A stretch of 64,000 nucleotides of DNA from Eretmocerus hayati (lineage: Eukaryota > Arthropoda > Insecta > Hymenoptera > Aphelinidae): positions 60,969,172-61,033,171 of the forward strand of contig CM056744.1 of assembly GCA_029851415.1 (NCBI GenBank), given 5' to 3'. A model generated the notes under the pieces. It worked only from the letters and a program-made list of their open reading frames with translations, was not told the DNA's origin and did not search any database. Each line of letters starts with the position of its first letter. Position 1 is the first letter of the stretch. The translations under genes were made by a program, and so were the position numbers. Below are positions 11,130-23,420 of the stretch, in pieces.

Positions 11130-12720
11130 TCGATTCAGATAAAAATATATGGAAGGAAATGTGATACCTCGGCCTCTTGCCGAAGAGGGGAGAGGGAGAA
11201 CTTAATGGATATACACCGGACGAGCTGAAGGACCTTTTTGCGGGGGTCCCCGTCTCACCCCATAAGGATATAGGAGAAGCAATGAACGGTGTCATGTTGG
11301 CCTCAGAGGATGGCTCCAAGTTGCAGCCCACAATTTTGAGTGGAGTAGTCCTGGCTATCAAACATTTCCCCTCACAAGCCCATGGGGTGGACGAAATACC
11401 GCAAAGCGTGATCGCGAAAGCTCCTCCAACATTTGGTGAGCTTATTGTGCATATTCTCAACTCATCATTCACTCCCGTCTCGTTCTTTCCGAGGTTTGGA
11501 AGCAAGCGTAGCTGATTGCATTGGGAGAAACTGCAGCTCCATCAGCAATCACTTCCGCTCCATTGCGCTCCTGTGCTCCCTCTCCAAGGTTCTCGACAAA
11601 ATTGCACACGGCCGAATCACGAGTACTTGACAGAAGAAGAATTATTAGATCGCTCCCATGCTAGTTTCCGGCAATACCACAGCACTCAGACAGCTCCGCT
11701 CAAGTTGATTGATGACAACAGAGTAGGAACTGATAGGAAATAGATCACCCTCTCTCTACTTTTCGAACTCAGCAAAGCTTATCATGATGATCGATGCGAT
11801 ATCACCATCACCATCAAAGCTATGGAGATAACTCAGACATCTAGGGTTCTCGAGATCAGCGCTTCTGTGGATAAAATTTTACTTGACGGGTAGCACCCAA
11901 ATTGGCGCTTCTGAAGATGGGATTTTCGATTGGCTCGCAATCAATTTGGATGTCCCACAGAGCTCTGTCCTCGGACCAATACTTTTCATCCTGTATATCA
12001 ACGATCTACCTAAGTTGCTTGATGGGCAGTCGGCAAATCATCTTGTTTACGCAGATGACCTCCAAATTTATCTTTAAATCGAGAAAACGGACATCAAGGA
12101 GGGAATGTTCGGCTAGTAGGAATTGGGAAGCTTGCGGCCGGATGGGCCGAGGGTACCGGCTTGCGTCTCAACGCTGGTGAAACCAAAAGCAATTCTCCTC
12201 ACCTTCAACAAGAACATCGCGGAACTGAAGTGAATCGATTTGCTAGGAGATGAGATACCGCATGGAGTATTTGTGCTGTTCAGCGACACCGGTGTGTTAT
12301 CAGACTGCGAATTATCGTGAAAACCGCATCCGAATAAAGTCACAAAGTTAGTGAAGGAGACCCTATATGACCTGCGTCTAATAAGGCCATGCACAACCGA
12401 GGTTCTCCGAATCCGACTTGTCGAAACTGATACAATCACATTGGGATTACTGCACAGTCGGATACCTCGACGTTACTGACAAATTGACAACAAGAGTGCA
12501 GAGACTGAGTAACTCCTGGGTGAAACCTATTCTCAGTATTAGATAGAGCGAACACATCACCGCATACCGAGAATGCTTGTATTGGTCACGTACTGATTTG
12601 CGGAAATGTACTTTGCAGCTTTCTTGATGCACAAGATCAGAATTTGGGGGGACATGGCAGTCAGAGATTTCTTCATGACACTCCATCCTTAGAAGATTAA
12701 TGTAAGCACCGGGCAACTTG
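11130..12720 (+). pseudogene. Non-LTR retrotransposon reverse transcriptase remnant
   Basis: Starting near 11,177, frame by frame, the translation gives the pre-RT linker (GYTPDELKDLF) and then HGVDEIP. It continues with FRQYHSTQTAPLKLIDDNR, then VLGPILFILYINDLPKLL and the catalytic YADD (about 12,045-12,056). Further on come LNAGETKA and LDYCTVGYLDV. The order is that of a CR1/Jockey-type RT. Several frameshifts and stops break it, so it is dead. The same family occurs on the minus strand at 17,161-19,700, which helps to place each block. Confidence 0.8.
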
Positions 12721-15602
12721 ACAATCTTTCATGTCCCTCTTTTTTCTCCTAGTTTAGGACTCTTGGCATAAAGATGATCTCTCACCATCATGACAAGAAA
12801 AGTGTAAGCTGTGATAGACGTGAGTCGGCACTCACTCCTTTCCGTCTCATTTTATCCTCATTTCCGTCCTTTTTAGGTAATATCCAGGATTTCTCTCTAT
12901 AAATTATTTTTTTACTCTCCTCCCGTTAGAATGAGAGTATGAAAAGTGTGCACAGAATTGATTGAACGCATGCGTAACTTGAAACTATGTATAAAGATCA
13001 AGAGATAAACGCACATTTAGGAAGTGATGATGTAGCAGCCTGTAGCCTTGTATCGAAATATCAACGAAAAATCAACTACCGCCGAGTGTACTACTGTAAT
13101 TCGATGATATGGTTGGTTGATGGTTATGACATTGCAATGCGAGTGGGAAGTGCGAAGTGACACTGATTGGGTATGAGTTAGTCTCCTTGCGGTTGTGAGG
13201 GACAGACAATATCTACATAGGTCTTTTTGCGGTTGTGAGGGATCTATGCATATGAGAGATTCTACAGAATTTCTGACATTGTGCGTATTGCACGCTGTCT
13301 CTGAACGTTCAGATGATTGTCAAGTTGTCGAAGCTGAATTTGATAGGTTTCAGGCTCTCTGAATCTGTACTCTATTCGTTGTTCTGTCGAAAGAAACTGG
13401 CTATGCGCAGCATGGCCCGCAACCCTCATTTTTTGGTATCTCTCCGCGTACTCGCGTCATTTTCTGATTCCTTAAGCCTGCTGCAAAAATAATATGGCTC
13501 GAAAAATCCCGCCAAAATCCATTGACCATCAAGACAACACCCTATTTTCCGGAAAAACATTATTTCTCGTCGCGTGCCTTTGACGTGACAGTCACGAATG
13601 AACGTCGAAGTCGCGTATTCGAGTTTCCACAAAAATTGAGATCTCCCGCAATTAGCCTTTGGACAAGTATCTTTCACGATGAGTCAAAGACCCTAACAGA
13701 TTCCGATAGTTTGAAACAATACCAATAATATCCCGTTCGGTTCGAGCGCGTGGGGCTAACTGCGTTGAAACCATAGCTCCGGCAAAATGGATAACTTCAT
13801 GCGCTTACTTGACTGAAGAAGGTCAAAAGGTTGTGGCGTGGGAAGGGGAAGAGGGGCACGCTCGTGAAATGTTTTGCCCATTCATCTTCGCCTTATAATA
13901 AAGGATATATCACATTTTTTAGTTCCTGACATCGAATGTTATCCGGAAGAGAAGCATTACAAGCAATTTATCGATCAAAACATATGTGATCAGGCTCATG
14001 TGGACGCTGCTTTGACATTGCAATCGTGTATATACAACTCGAAAGTAGCTATAATACACTAAAGAACCCATTTCTCCTAAGTGTCGCTATAGACTCGATT
14101 CAAGAATCTCATAATAAATTCTGTGAGAATTCGGACGAGAACGCCAGAACGTAGCTATAATACACTAAAGAACCCATTTCTCCTTTACTGTCGCTATAGA
14201 CTCGATTCAGGAATCTCATACTAAATTCTGTGAGAATACGGACGAGAACGCCACAACGCGAATAGGTGGAATTCAAGTGCTCTCGCTTGTCCAGCATGAT
14301 CAGAAAACAGGAAACTAGTGAAATACAGTGTGTATCTGGGTTTGAAGTATACTTCAACTATAGCTTCCGCGTATTGTATGTGCGTAAATTAGGATTCAAT
14401 GAAGCGCACTCGATAGTTTCTAGACGGCTCATTATCGTCGGCTCATTAGTTACATGAATAACATCCTCCCAAACCAGTGGGCATGTATTTTTTCACTTAT
14501 TTTGGATGTCCTACTAACCAGCAAAATTGGTTTCAGACGCGCGCCATAAGAAGAAAAATTTCACATTTCAGCAACCCAAATGTTGAATGTTCTGTAGAAC
14601 CTCTCATATATCTTCTTGCAGTTGCGAGAGATCCATGCCTCGTTGGTGTCGCGATACTGTACTGGAACTCTTAGGCAGGTTTTCTTCCTCACAGAGAAGT
14701 TTCCTCTTGCTTCACGGGTTAATCAATCCCGGGCGAATGCGGTGAGTTCCACTTGAGAACGCGTACAAGAGTACATGTGATGTGCGTTGTGATGCACACA
14801 ACACACAATATGAACAGTCATAGGGCCAAATAGGTCATTAGTATACAATGAGAACAGGTATCCAAAAAGACGTCGAAGAGCACCTCGAGTACTCAACGGC
14901 GTCCTTAAATGACTGAAGATAAATCGCAAGTCGATGATTTACTCACAAATTCTCAAGGCGGTATGAGCAGTAATCACCTTGGTGCATGGAAGATTACGAA
15001 ATTCTGCATGGAGAGTTGTGTCTGAAATAGACCCGCTTAGAATATTGAGAAGAATGAGATCAAAAAGGACAGAAAATGAATCGGTACGAGGAAGAAGGAT
15101 CCTGAAGAGATGGGGAGATCCATAATGTGATGGGGACTGGGAAATCTGAGGAATAAATGACTCAATAGTACGTAACTGAGTGACTCACTTTGTCTATTCC
15201 CTCCCTCCTTCTAGGAGGCTACAGGCTACTATGGGCATATCTCAGAACTCGGGCGATTTTCAGCTGTGAAGATTAGAAACATCTGGGATAGCTGCATACC
15301 GTTTACGAAATTCCATTAGGTGTTCTAATACCTAAAATGTGTAGAAACATTCGTGTGATTCGATTTGGAGCATCGCACCTCGTATTCTGGACAGAAGACG
15401 AGAGTCCCTATGTACAAGCATAGACGAGGCACCTTGCAGTTGCCGAAATTCGGATTTTCATTCTCGAACATATGATACCTGAGGTATGATGAAATGGGTA
15501 TTGAGATAGTTTGGGTACTCTAGAGTAACCCTATGTGATCCCAGAAACATCAGATAAGACGGCTTTCCATTTGGACGATGGAAAAATATCTCAATACATG
15601 TA
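12721..15602. other. Intergenic; contains a 106-bp tandem duplication at 14,045-14,258
   Basis: GTAGCTATAATACACTAAAG begins at 14,045 and again at 14,151. The units are nearly identical through GAGAACGCCA(C/G)AACG. The motif TATGAGAG(A/G)TTCTACAGAA appears near 13,250, inverted near 14,588, and again near 59,457, marking a dispersed repeat. No supported gene. Confidence 0.6.
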
Positions 15603-16697
15603 CAGTCCCTACCATAAATAATGGAACACGTAGGGTCTCACTCAAACAGCGATATCTCCGATTTGATTTGTCGCACGGGAATTCTGAAAAAAAGGTTTTG
15701 AAGAGCACAAAAAAATCTATCAATTTATGGGTTTTAATGATTTTTAACGTGCTTTTTAAGTGCCCGTACACGTGGTTGAAAATCAGAAAAAATTTTCCTT
15801 CAATCAATCACCTACAATTTTGACGGGAGTGATTCAATCACAAAAATACGCACGGAATCTTGTAGATCGTTTAAAAATCTAAAAATTTGGTCTTTGCAAA
15901 ATTTTTGTACGACCCTTCCCGTCTGACTTACGAGCTCCGAAAGAAAACTTCGTACTAACATAGGGTGTTTATGAAGGTACCGAGCCTGGCACCTGTTCAA
16001 TTGTCTCTCGCTCTATTCAGGGGCAAAATCGAATTAGAAAAATATCATGGCATATGTTTTCGACGTAAAATGTTCTGATCTTTCGGAATATTTCATCAGA
16101 TTTTGTCTGAGATTTGAGATAGCAACGATTTCTCGGAATTTGATGTGAATTTTGATAAATTTCGTGTTTTGCTCGCATAGGTCACATTTGAGTCAAAATC
16201 TGATGAAATATTCTAGAAGATGAGATCATTTTACGCCGAAATCATGTGTCATCATATTTTTTAAATCCAATTTTGCCCCAGAATAGAGCGAGAGAAAATT
16301 GAACAGGTGCCAGTCTCGGTATCTCCATAAACACCCTATGTTACTACAAAGTTTTCTTTCGGAGCTCGTAAGTCAGACGGGAAGGGTCGCACGAAAATTT
16401 TACACAGGACCAATTTTTAGATTTTTGAACGATCTACAAGATCCTGTGAACATTTTTGTGATTGGATCACTCCCGTCAAAATTGTAGGTGATTGATTGAA
16501 GGAAAATTTTTTCTGATTTTCAACCACGTGTACGGGCACTTGAAAAACACGTAGAAAATCATCAAAACCCATAAATTGATAGATTTTTTTTGTGCTCTTC
16601 AAAACCCTTTTTCCAGAATTCCCGTACGACCAATCAAATCGGAGATATCGCTGTTTGAGTGAGACCCTACGTGTTCCATTATTTATGGTAGGGACTG
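15603..16697. mobile_element. Near-perfect palindromic Tc1/mariner-like element
   Basis: The ends are CAGTCCCTACCATAAATAAT (15,603) and its complement (ending 16,697), flanked by TA (15,601-15,602 and 16,698-16,699). The arms remain complementary for about 500 bp each, to near 16,110 and from 16,185. Only about 75 bp remain as loop. The CAGT start and TA duplication fit Tc1/mariner. There is no transposase, so it depends on another element for movement or is dead. Confidence 0.85.
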
Positions 16698-16699
16698 TA

Positions 16700-17160
16700 C
16701 AAACATATAAATGGTATCAATTGATATCACATAGTGTCTCTCATCAAGACTAGGTCATCAGAGTGCACATGCACTAAAAATGGAAAATAAAAATTGAGAA
16801 AAGACTTTAGATTGAGTTTGGTCAAGCTCCATACAGTTACTTTAATTATCACAGGTGCGATTCGTCTGGTAAATTTTAGTACTAACTTCTATACAAACAT
16901 GACTCAGGAGAAATATCACGATGACGTGGAATTACTATTGGAGATGTGAGAGCTCATTGCTGAGATAGCGGAATAATAGGGAGATCAAGACAATCGAGCT
17001 TGAGCAGATGTAGTTTCAATGATGACTTGAATGATGCTAGTGATGGCGAGTGGCGCGAGTGGGATGGGAGAGAGTCCCAACGTTTAGCGCCCTGATACTG
17101 GAAAAAGAGGTCAGTAGCTCTTAGCCGAAACCTGGGGATGGTAAACTCTCTGGCATCATT
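16700..17160. other. Intergenic, nothing recognised
   Basis: AT-rich sequence between the palindromic element and the RT pseudogene. No repeat with another part of the window and no coding signal was seen. Confidence 0.4.
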
Positions 17161-17407
17161 TCAAGTTGTAGACCCAGGCTGGTACTTCGAGAACATTGCA
17201 GCCAAATATTCAGGCTCTTTCATCTTTAGTATTTTATATACAAGAATGTCTGCAAAATACATTCTACGAGAGTCTGGACGCAACCAGCCGAGGCCCTTCA
17301 GGTAAGGAGAGATGTGCTGATCCCTTCTCACGCCGAAAATGTATCGCACACACGAATTTCTCAGTCGTTGGAGTCGCGTCCGTGTCAAGATACACAACCG
17401 TGCAGTA

Positions 17408-18045
17408 CATGGCGTAAAAATAACAAGGTGTGGGACACCGGAGCCTCAAAACTCGTCTACTCTCGCGCAGTCATGGACCTGTCTCCACTTGACACCTTTC
17501 ACTTAGGGTCTCTGATCTCTGGAAGGAGATTCTCAAAGTCTCCAATCGCCTTCCTCACGTATTTTGGTTCGAGCCGCGTGCAAGTGTTGGTGACCGACAA
17601 GCGTGCATGGCTTGGCTTGCGGGCAGTGTCATCTCGCTATCCAGATCATTCTGTCGAAGTGCAAAAAAAGCACAGGATCGGTTATCGATGTTGAGAATTT
17701 GCAGTTTTACCGATTCCCTCAAAATTTTAGTCTCGTGGGCAGTTAAGTTAGAAATAAATACCCATTTCGATTGAAATGAATTGATGATTTTAGTTTTTAT
17801 TCCAACTGCAATATCATTGCGGCATCATTATGGATTCATGTATTTGCCTATAATTATGCTAAATCTTGCTTGTTCACGCTAGGACTTCTCACCTTTCTCA
17901 AAATAAGACCTACTTGCAATCCGTTTGTACAGTACTATACAAGGAGCATGATTTGGAAGTTCGCGGTCAAGAATATCGAAATGGTGTCGGGTGAAGACAC
18001 ATCGAAAACGTGCGCGGTCACACACCTTGTTATTTTTACGCCATA
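17408..18045. mobile_element. 638-bp MITE nested in the RT pseudogene, 8-bp duplication
   Basis: The ends are inverted: CATGGCGTAAAAATAACAAG at 17,408, and its complement (with T for the first C) ending at 18,045. The match continues through GTGTG. Flanking 8-mers GTGCAGTA (17,400-17,407) and GTGCTGTA (18,046-18,053) differ at one base. They mark the place where the RT reading is broken between the '...LHLDY' and 'CTVVYLD' segments. An 8-bp duplication suggests a hAT-type element. Non-coding. Confidence 0.75.
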
Positions 18046-19011
18046 GTGCTGTAGTCTAGATGAAGTTGGACAAACGTCTCGACCAGTCTTCGGCGGAGTC
18101 TCTCGGTGGTACACGCCCTGATGAATCACAGACCATAAAAGACTCTATTGACTTTTCGTCACCTAGTCGATCTGAGGTTCCCATTCAAGTTTACTGTCAA
18201 GTGTCACACCGAGACTCACGACCGTGGCACTGAAGGGGATCTCCACTCCGACCGGCATCCTGACACCGGGTAGGACCATCCCATTCAGCTCTTTGACCTG
18301 GTCTCTTGAGCCAGAAAGATAGATTTGGTCTTGCCGGCGTTGAGATGCAGGCTGGAGGACTCAGCCCATCCAGCAACCAGTCGCGCCGCCTCTTCTAGTC
18401 GAGCTATGCCCTCCAGAATTTTATCCTCTTCAGTTTGAAGATATATTTGGATGTCATCTGCATAGAATATGTGTTCGACAGATCGAGAATCACGTCTGGT
18501 AGGTCATTTACGTAAAGACTGAACCCACCATTCCTCGATGTAAAAAGCTGTGAGCGACCTTCAAGATAGGATTTCACTCACAGAAGGGCTGTTCTGGGAA
18601 ATCCCAAAAGACGGAGTTTCTGTATAGTTTCGTTGGTGAAATTGAATCAAAAGCTTTACTCAAGTCAAACAGTAGCAGTAATGTAATCCCTCTTTTGTCT
18701 CTGGCTATGCGTATATCGTCGGTCAGTTTCAGTAGGGCTGTCTGAGTACTGTTATATTTTCGAAATCCGGTCTTGAGCGAGTCGAGCAGCTTCTCCTTTT
18801 TTAGGTACTCCATCAATTGATCATTAGCTATTCCTTCCAGAACCTTGGAGAGGAAGTACAGCAGGGCGATAGGTCGAAAGTCCGAGATAGCTGAAGGTGC
18901 AACAGTCTTCTTAAGCACAATCAGCTGAGCCCTCTTCCAAGACTCCGGAAAAATACCCTGAGCGAAGGAGGGATTGAAAATTACAACAATGATATCACTC
19001 ATGGCCGACAG

Positions 19012-19231
19012 AAACACGGAGCCTCCACGGCCTTGGGAACTCACAACATGAAGCGAATCTCTAGATCATCAGGAACAGTATTTGAAAAGCAGACGACAAT
19101 CTCGGTCTGCACAGCACTCTATATTAAGCCATGTACAAATATGTACAAACATCAACCTATGTGAACCACCTTTAACTTGGTAATGACGAGAAGGGTGCTT
19201 CGCCCATAGCCACTAAGGAAGAAGAAGAAGA
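19012..19231 (+). mobile_element. 5'-truncated non-LTR insertion with (GAA)n tail and 12-bp duplication
   Basis: The 220-bp insert ends in GGAAGAAGAAGAAGA. It is flanked by CATGGCCGACAG (19,000-19,011) and CATGGCCGGCAG (19,232-19,243). A simple-repeat tail plus a 12-bp target duplication is the signature of target-primed reverse transcription. It lies in the RT pseudogene exactly where the reading frame jumps. No reading frame is present; only a 3' untranslated end was inserted. Confidence 0.8.
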
Positions 19232-19853
19232 CATGGCCGGCAGAGCTTGCGCGATCACTATATGCGGAATCCCATCCACTCCACGAGCTTGCGCTGAAGA
19301 GTGCTTGACCGCTAAGATGACTTCCGCTGCATTTGTAGGCTCGAATGAAGAGCCTTTGTCATCAGCACAAAAAAATCGTATCCATCACTTCCTCGTTGCT
19401 CTCGTTAGGCGGGATGGAGACTTTCGCAAAGTGAGCGTTCGACACGTCCGGTGTGAAACCGTGTAGCTCCTCTTCCTTGCTCTTGGGCAAGAGGCCAAGG
19501 TTGCGCATCCCCTTCCAAACATTGTTAGTCCGATCGAGAGCATCCTGTGAGTGCTGTAACCCCAAAATTTCAGTTTTCATTTGAGGAATCTTCGAACTAT
19601 GAGTATTACTAGTATCTCTATAGTATTCAAATCTTCGCGCGTATTTGGAGCCGGTAAGGCAGACGTTCGCTTTCTTTCTAGTGTCGCGCGTGGTGTGATA
19701 GACACACACGTGGGTGTGAATATGTATACACTAATACATGGGAACTCTGGAATGTTCCATGAGTTTCTATAAGGGATTTTTTATATAGAACTTCAAAAAA
19801 ATCAGAAACTTTTCTCCGTCATCATAAAGCTCATTTTCTGAGCTATAATATGT

Positions 19854-19948
19854 ATATCGTCGCCCCCGACGAAGAAAAACACGTCCCCATTTAAGAATGC
19901 ATTGGGAGAACAATGGGAGGTGTTTTTCTTCTTCGGGGGCGACGATAT
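19854..19948. ncRNA. Long perfect-looking hairpin, miRNA-precursor-like (candidate)
   Basis: Left arm 19,854-19,891 (starts ATATCGTCGCCCCCGA) pairs with right arm 19,912-19,948 almost without mismatch, leaving a loop of about 20 nt. Stem length and loop size fall in the range of a pre-miRNA or small siRNA-producing hairpin. A tiny MITE or a local inverted duplication would look the same. No coding frame uses it. Confidence 0.35.
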
Positions 19949-21065
19949 AGTCATTTTTCAGAACTAGTTGATTTCGCACGTTTATTTTATTTTGCAAACT
20001 AAATGTTATTTTTAAAGAGCAACAATGGTTTTTTCTTCCCACTTTTTTGATCCATCATTCCATTTATACTCTGAAAAAACGTAATCTATCGCGAAGTTCC
20101 TCATTTAAAGGAAAATGAGCCCAAAATCAAATGTGTTGTAAATATTGTAAATATTTATTGCAAAATGTATTTGTGAGTGAAATAGCCTTCTTCCACATGG
20201 AAGCATCGATTATTAGAATGGGAAAGTATGAGAAAAACTCACATTTTTGGTTGTTTTTCTATTGATTCTCGAGTTAGATGGAAAGCCACGTGCTTCTAGA
20301 AAATTCTAGGAACTTATCTTTTTGTTCCTGGCAATAAATGAGAAATGATTCGAACCGAATTCCGCGTTGATTCCATTTCCTCTTCAGATGAAGAATCGAA
20401 TATTGTATGCAGATTTCACAAAAATGTTTAATTGATGTTATTTTTTACATGAAACAGCCGTTCTTCGAATGTCCCATGATCTATTCATTTATCTACTTAC
20501 AATATAGATATACTGTACGGCTAGAGTACCAACTATAAATACAGGCTCTTCAGGCCATTTACGCCGCACACAGTTGTATGAAACCCGATTTGCGACACAA
20601 TTATTCTCGACCTGAAAACGAGCGATATCAGGAAGTTGCAAGAAGGGAAACTGTAGGTTATTTTACGTAGATTATGAATCTTTTTCCCAATTGGAGCCTC
20701 CGAGACTCATACGCTGCCGGCTAGCAAAAATGCGCGAAAATCACGGAAAAACGCAGTTATAGTATTTAACTGATGGGGATGCATTTTACACAAATTTTTA
20801 TGGGAACTAGAGTTGTTTCATTTTTTGATGCAAATCTGATGATATGACCAGTTTTTCGTAAAACCGAATTTTTTTGTGTTTTTTGCCATTTTTGGGGGCT
20901 TTTAGTGGATAATTCGAAATTTGGAGTACGGCAATCGAAAAAGCAGAAAATTTGACGTGAGAGTACGTACTTTGGAAATTTGGATAAAAAATTTTTGGAG
21001 GTGATCGAGGAAGTATGAATGAAGGAAAAAGTGAAAAAACAAAGAAAAACGAGTAATTCGTGAGT

Positions 21066-21960
21066 TCTCGAGGTGTAATCGCGAATATGCCACCTCGTTC
21101 ACAATGGAGATACCTTCCTACATCATCAATCAACTACTTGCCGTGTTCGAGAAGTGCGTAGATACACTTGCTGGACTCTCAGACCGGTTATAGCGAGTCT
21201 TGAGATCATATTCCGTTCAAAGCCCTGTGAATCCGATCAAAATCATGAAATCTCGAGGTGTAATCGCGAATGTGCCACCTCCTTCACAATGGGGATACCT
21301 TTCTACATTATGAACCAACCATTTACCGTGTCCCAGAAGTACCTAGATACACCTTCTGGACTCTGAGACCGGTTACAGCGAGTCTTGGGGTCAGAGTCCG
21401 TGCGAAGCCCTGTGAATCCGATCGAAATCATGGAATTTGAGGTGTAATCGCGAATGTGCCACCTTGATCACAATGGAGATACCTTTCTACATTATAAACC
21501 AACTATTTGCCGTGTTCCGGAAGTGCGTAGATACACCTGCTGGACTCTGAGACCGGTTATGACGAGTCTTGGGGTCATATTCCGTGCAAAGCCCTGTGAA
21601 TCCGATCAGAATCATGGAATCTCGAGGTGTAATCGCGAATGTGCCACTTCGATCACAATGAAGTTACCTTTCTACATCATCAACCAACTGTTTGTCGTGT
21701 TCCGGAAGTGCGTAGATACACCTGCTGGACTCTGAGACCGGTTATGACGATTCTTGGAGTCATATTCCGTGCAAAGCCCTGTGAATCCGATCAGAATCAT
21801 AAAATCTCGAAGTGTAATCGTGAATGAGCCACCTCGATCACAATGGGGATACTTTCCTACATCATCCACCAATCATTTGCCGTGTTCCAGAAGTGCGTAG
21901 ATACACTTGCTGGACTCTGAACGTTTCGTGGCCAGAGTCAATGTAGAGCCCGGCCAATCC
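21066..21960. repeat. Five 185-bp tandem repeats in left arm
   Basis: Units begin CTCGAGGTGTAATCGCGAAT at 21,066, 21,252, ~21,436, 21,621 and (diverged, CTCGAAGTGTAATCGTGAAT) 21,806. The spacing is 184-186 bp. Each holds GTGCGTAGATACACCTGCTG and GGACTCTGAGACCGGTTAT-like segments. The last unit shades into arm-specific sequence. Confidence 0.85.
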
Positions 21961-23099
21961 CATGAAGAGCATGAATTCAATCTTGGGACCACCTTTCCTC
22001 AGCACATCTAGACCGGAATTCCACACACTTGTCCCTCCTCCAATCTCTCTTGTGTAAAATGAAAAATGTGGGAGTGGATCAAAAAAATAGTTGATGCTTG
22101 ATGAGGTTGATAATAATCGAATCGTTCGACCCAATCCTCGAATTGAGAATGTAAAACTATGGTGCTCGGATTATCATTGTGATGAAACCGAATGACCCAA
22201 TCTTCGACCTTGCTTTCATTGTAGATCACAGAAAAGTCAGCTGGTTTCGTAGCGGAAAAGGGGACCAAGGGTGTAGGAATAGTTCAGGGTCTTCTGTTCC
22301 CATTATTTATCACATCAAATCTCACCCCTCATTACCCGAATGAAAATACTCCCGAACTTCCTGGCAGGGATCTCGCAATTTTCAGTTGGGTTCACGAAAA
22401 ATGATCACCATGGGTCTTTCTTTCATATGAAGATTCATTCGTTTAGCAAAATTTGGAAACATTTATGGTTTGTTCAAGCAACATCTGCAACATGCCCAAG
22501 TACGTAACCAACAAGTGCAACACTAGAATAGTAAGGCAATTTCTGAACGAGGTTCATGTCGAGGACTTTGGTACCATCGAAAATCATGACTAGGAACGAA
22601 GAATTTTCACAAATTTGAACGAAAGTTATTTTATGAAAGACACAGCCTGTTCTTGATTCACAACAGTAACCAAAAGAATTTCAGAAACTCCTCTTAATTC
22701 TCCAAAAGGAAGGACCAATCATATCCATTCCGCCAACTTGAACACATCAAGCACAATACGACTAGATAGTATTCTGTCCATCATTCTAACTGTTGACAAT
22801 AATCAACTTCCTCAACTCAGGCGATAGAAGATTCACTTTCTCTCCCCTGATTTTGCGAGTCTAATCAACAGGCTTCTGCTTTTCTTTGAATTCATTCGTG
22901 ACCGCCAAAGTCGTCGGCATCATCATCGCCTAGTCTGAACGAGTAGGAAACCATAGCTCTATCCGTAACCTGGTACGAATTGAGTAGAATCTTCGTAGCC
23001 TCATGTAATCCTATATAGCGATACGCGCAGCATCGATCTCAAATAAGTACGAAGAGGTTAACAATGACCCTCCATCTCGGACGTGGTTTTTGAGATTGA

Positions 23100-23420
23100 A
23101 TTTTTTGGTCCTAAATTACAAGTTTTCGGAACGCAAATATTTTCTCTTCGGTTGCCATTGTTTGAAAAATATACGAAGAAAAATTCAGGAAGATTCACTG
23201 AGGTGCGTTCAAATGCGACTCAATGAAAGAATGACTGATTTTTAGCGTATTTCAGAGGGTTTATAGGACGCCCGGAAAATTGGGTCGACCTTGGGATTTG
23301 AAGAACCTTCCTCCCCTTACTCAGGTGTTGGAAACGGGGGTAAATTTCCTCGAGGTCCATACCTGACCATGGCCGGTTCACCATGCTTAACCACCTAGTC
23401 CATCTAATTTGATGTGAATC
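23100..23420. repeat. Dispersed repeat A, copy 1
   Basis: TGA(C)TTTTTAGCGTATTTCAGAGGGTTTATAGG, then a G-rich block and CCATACCTGACCATGG, match 37,200-37,510 in the same orientation. It sits in the spacer of the foldback element and so probably inserted there. Confidence 0.65.

Larger units (their letters stand above)
17161..19700 (-). pseudogene. Non-LTR reverse transcriptase pseudogene with two nested insertions
   Basis: Read on the minus strand from 19,700, the order is linker (LHGFTPD), RGVDGIP, FPESWKRAQLIVLKK, SDFRPIAL, TGFRKYNSTQTALL and DLSKAFDSI. Then come the FYADD catalytic box (about 18,450), LHLNAGKTKSI and finally RLRNSCVRYIFG...LGWL at 17,161-17,397. This is the CR1/Jockey-like RT order seen also at 11,130-12,720. 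Two insertions interrupt it: 19,012-19,231 and 17,408-18,045. With these set aside the reading is nearly continuous, but other frameshifts remain. No 5' ORF1 or endonuclease is attached. Confidence 0.8.

Noticed and set aside
22680..22760. Minus-strand reading containing MDMIGP, like a Gypsy integrase core
   Set aside because: Only a few residues match, stops surround them, and the inverted arm of the foldback gives no supporting frame. Not enough to call an integrase.
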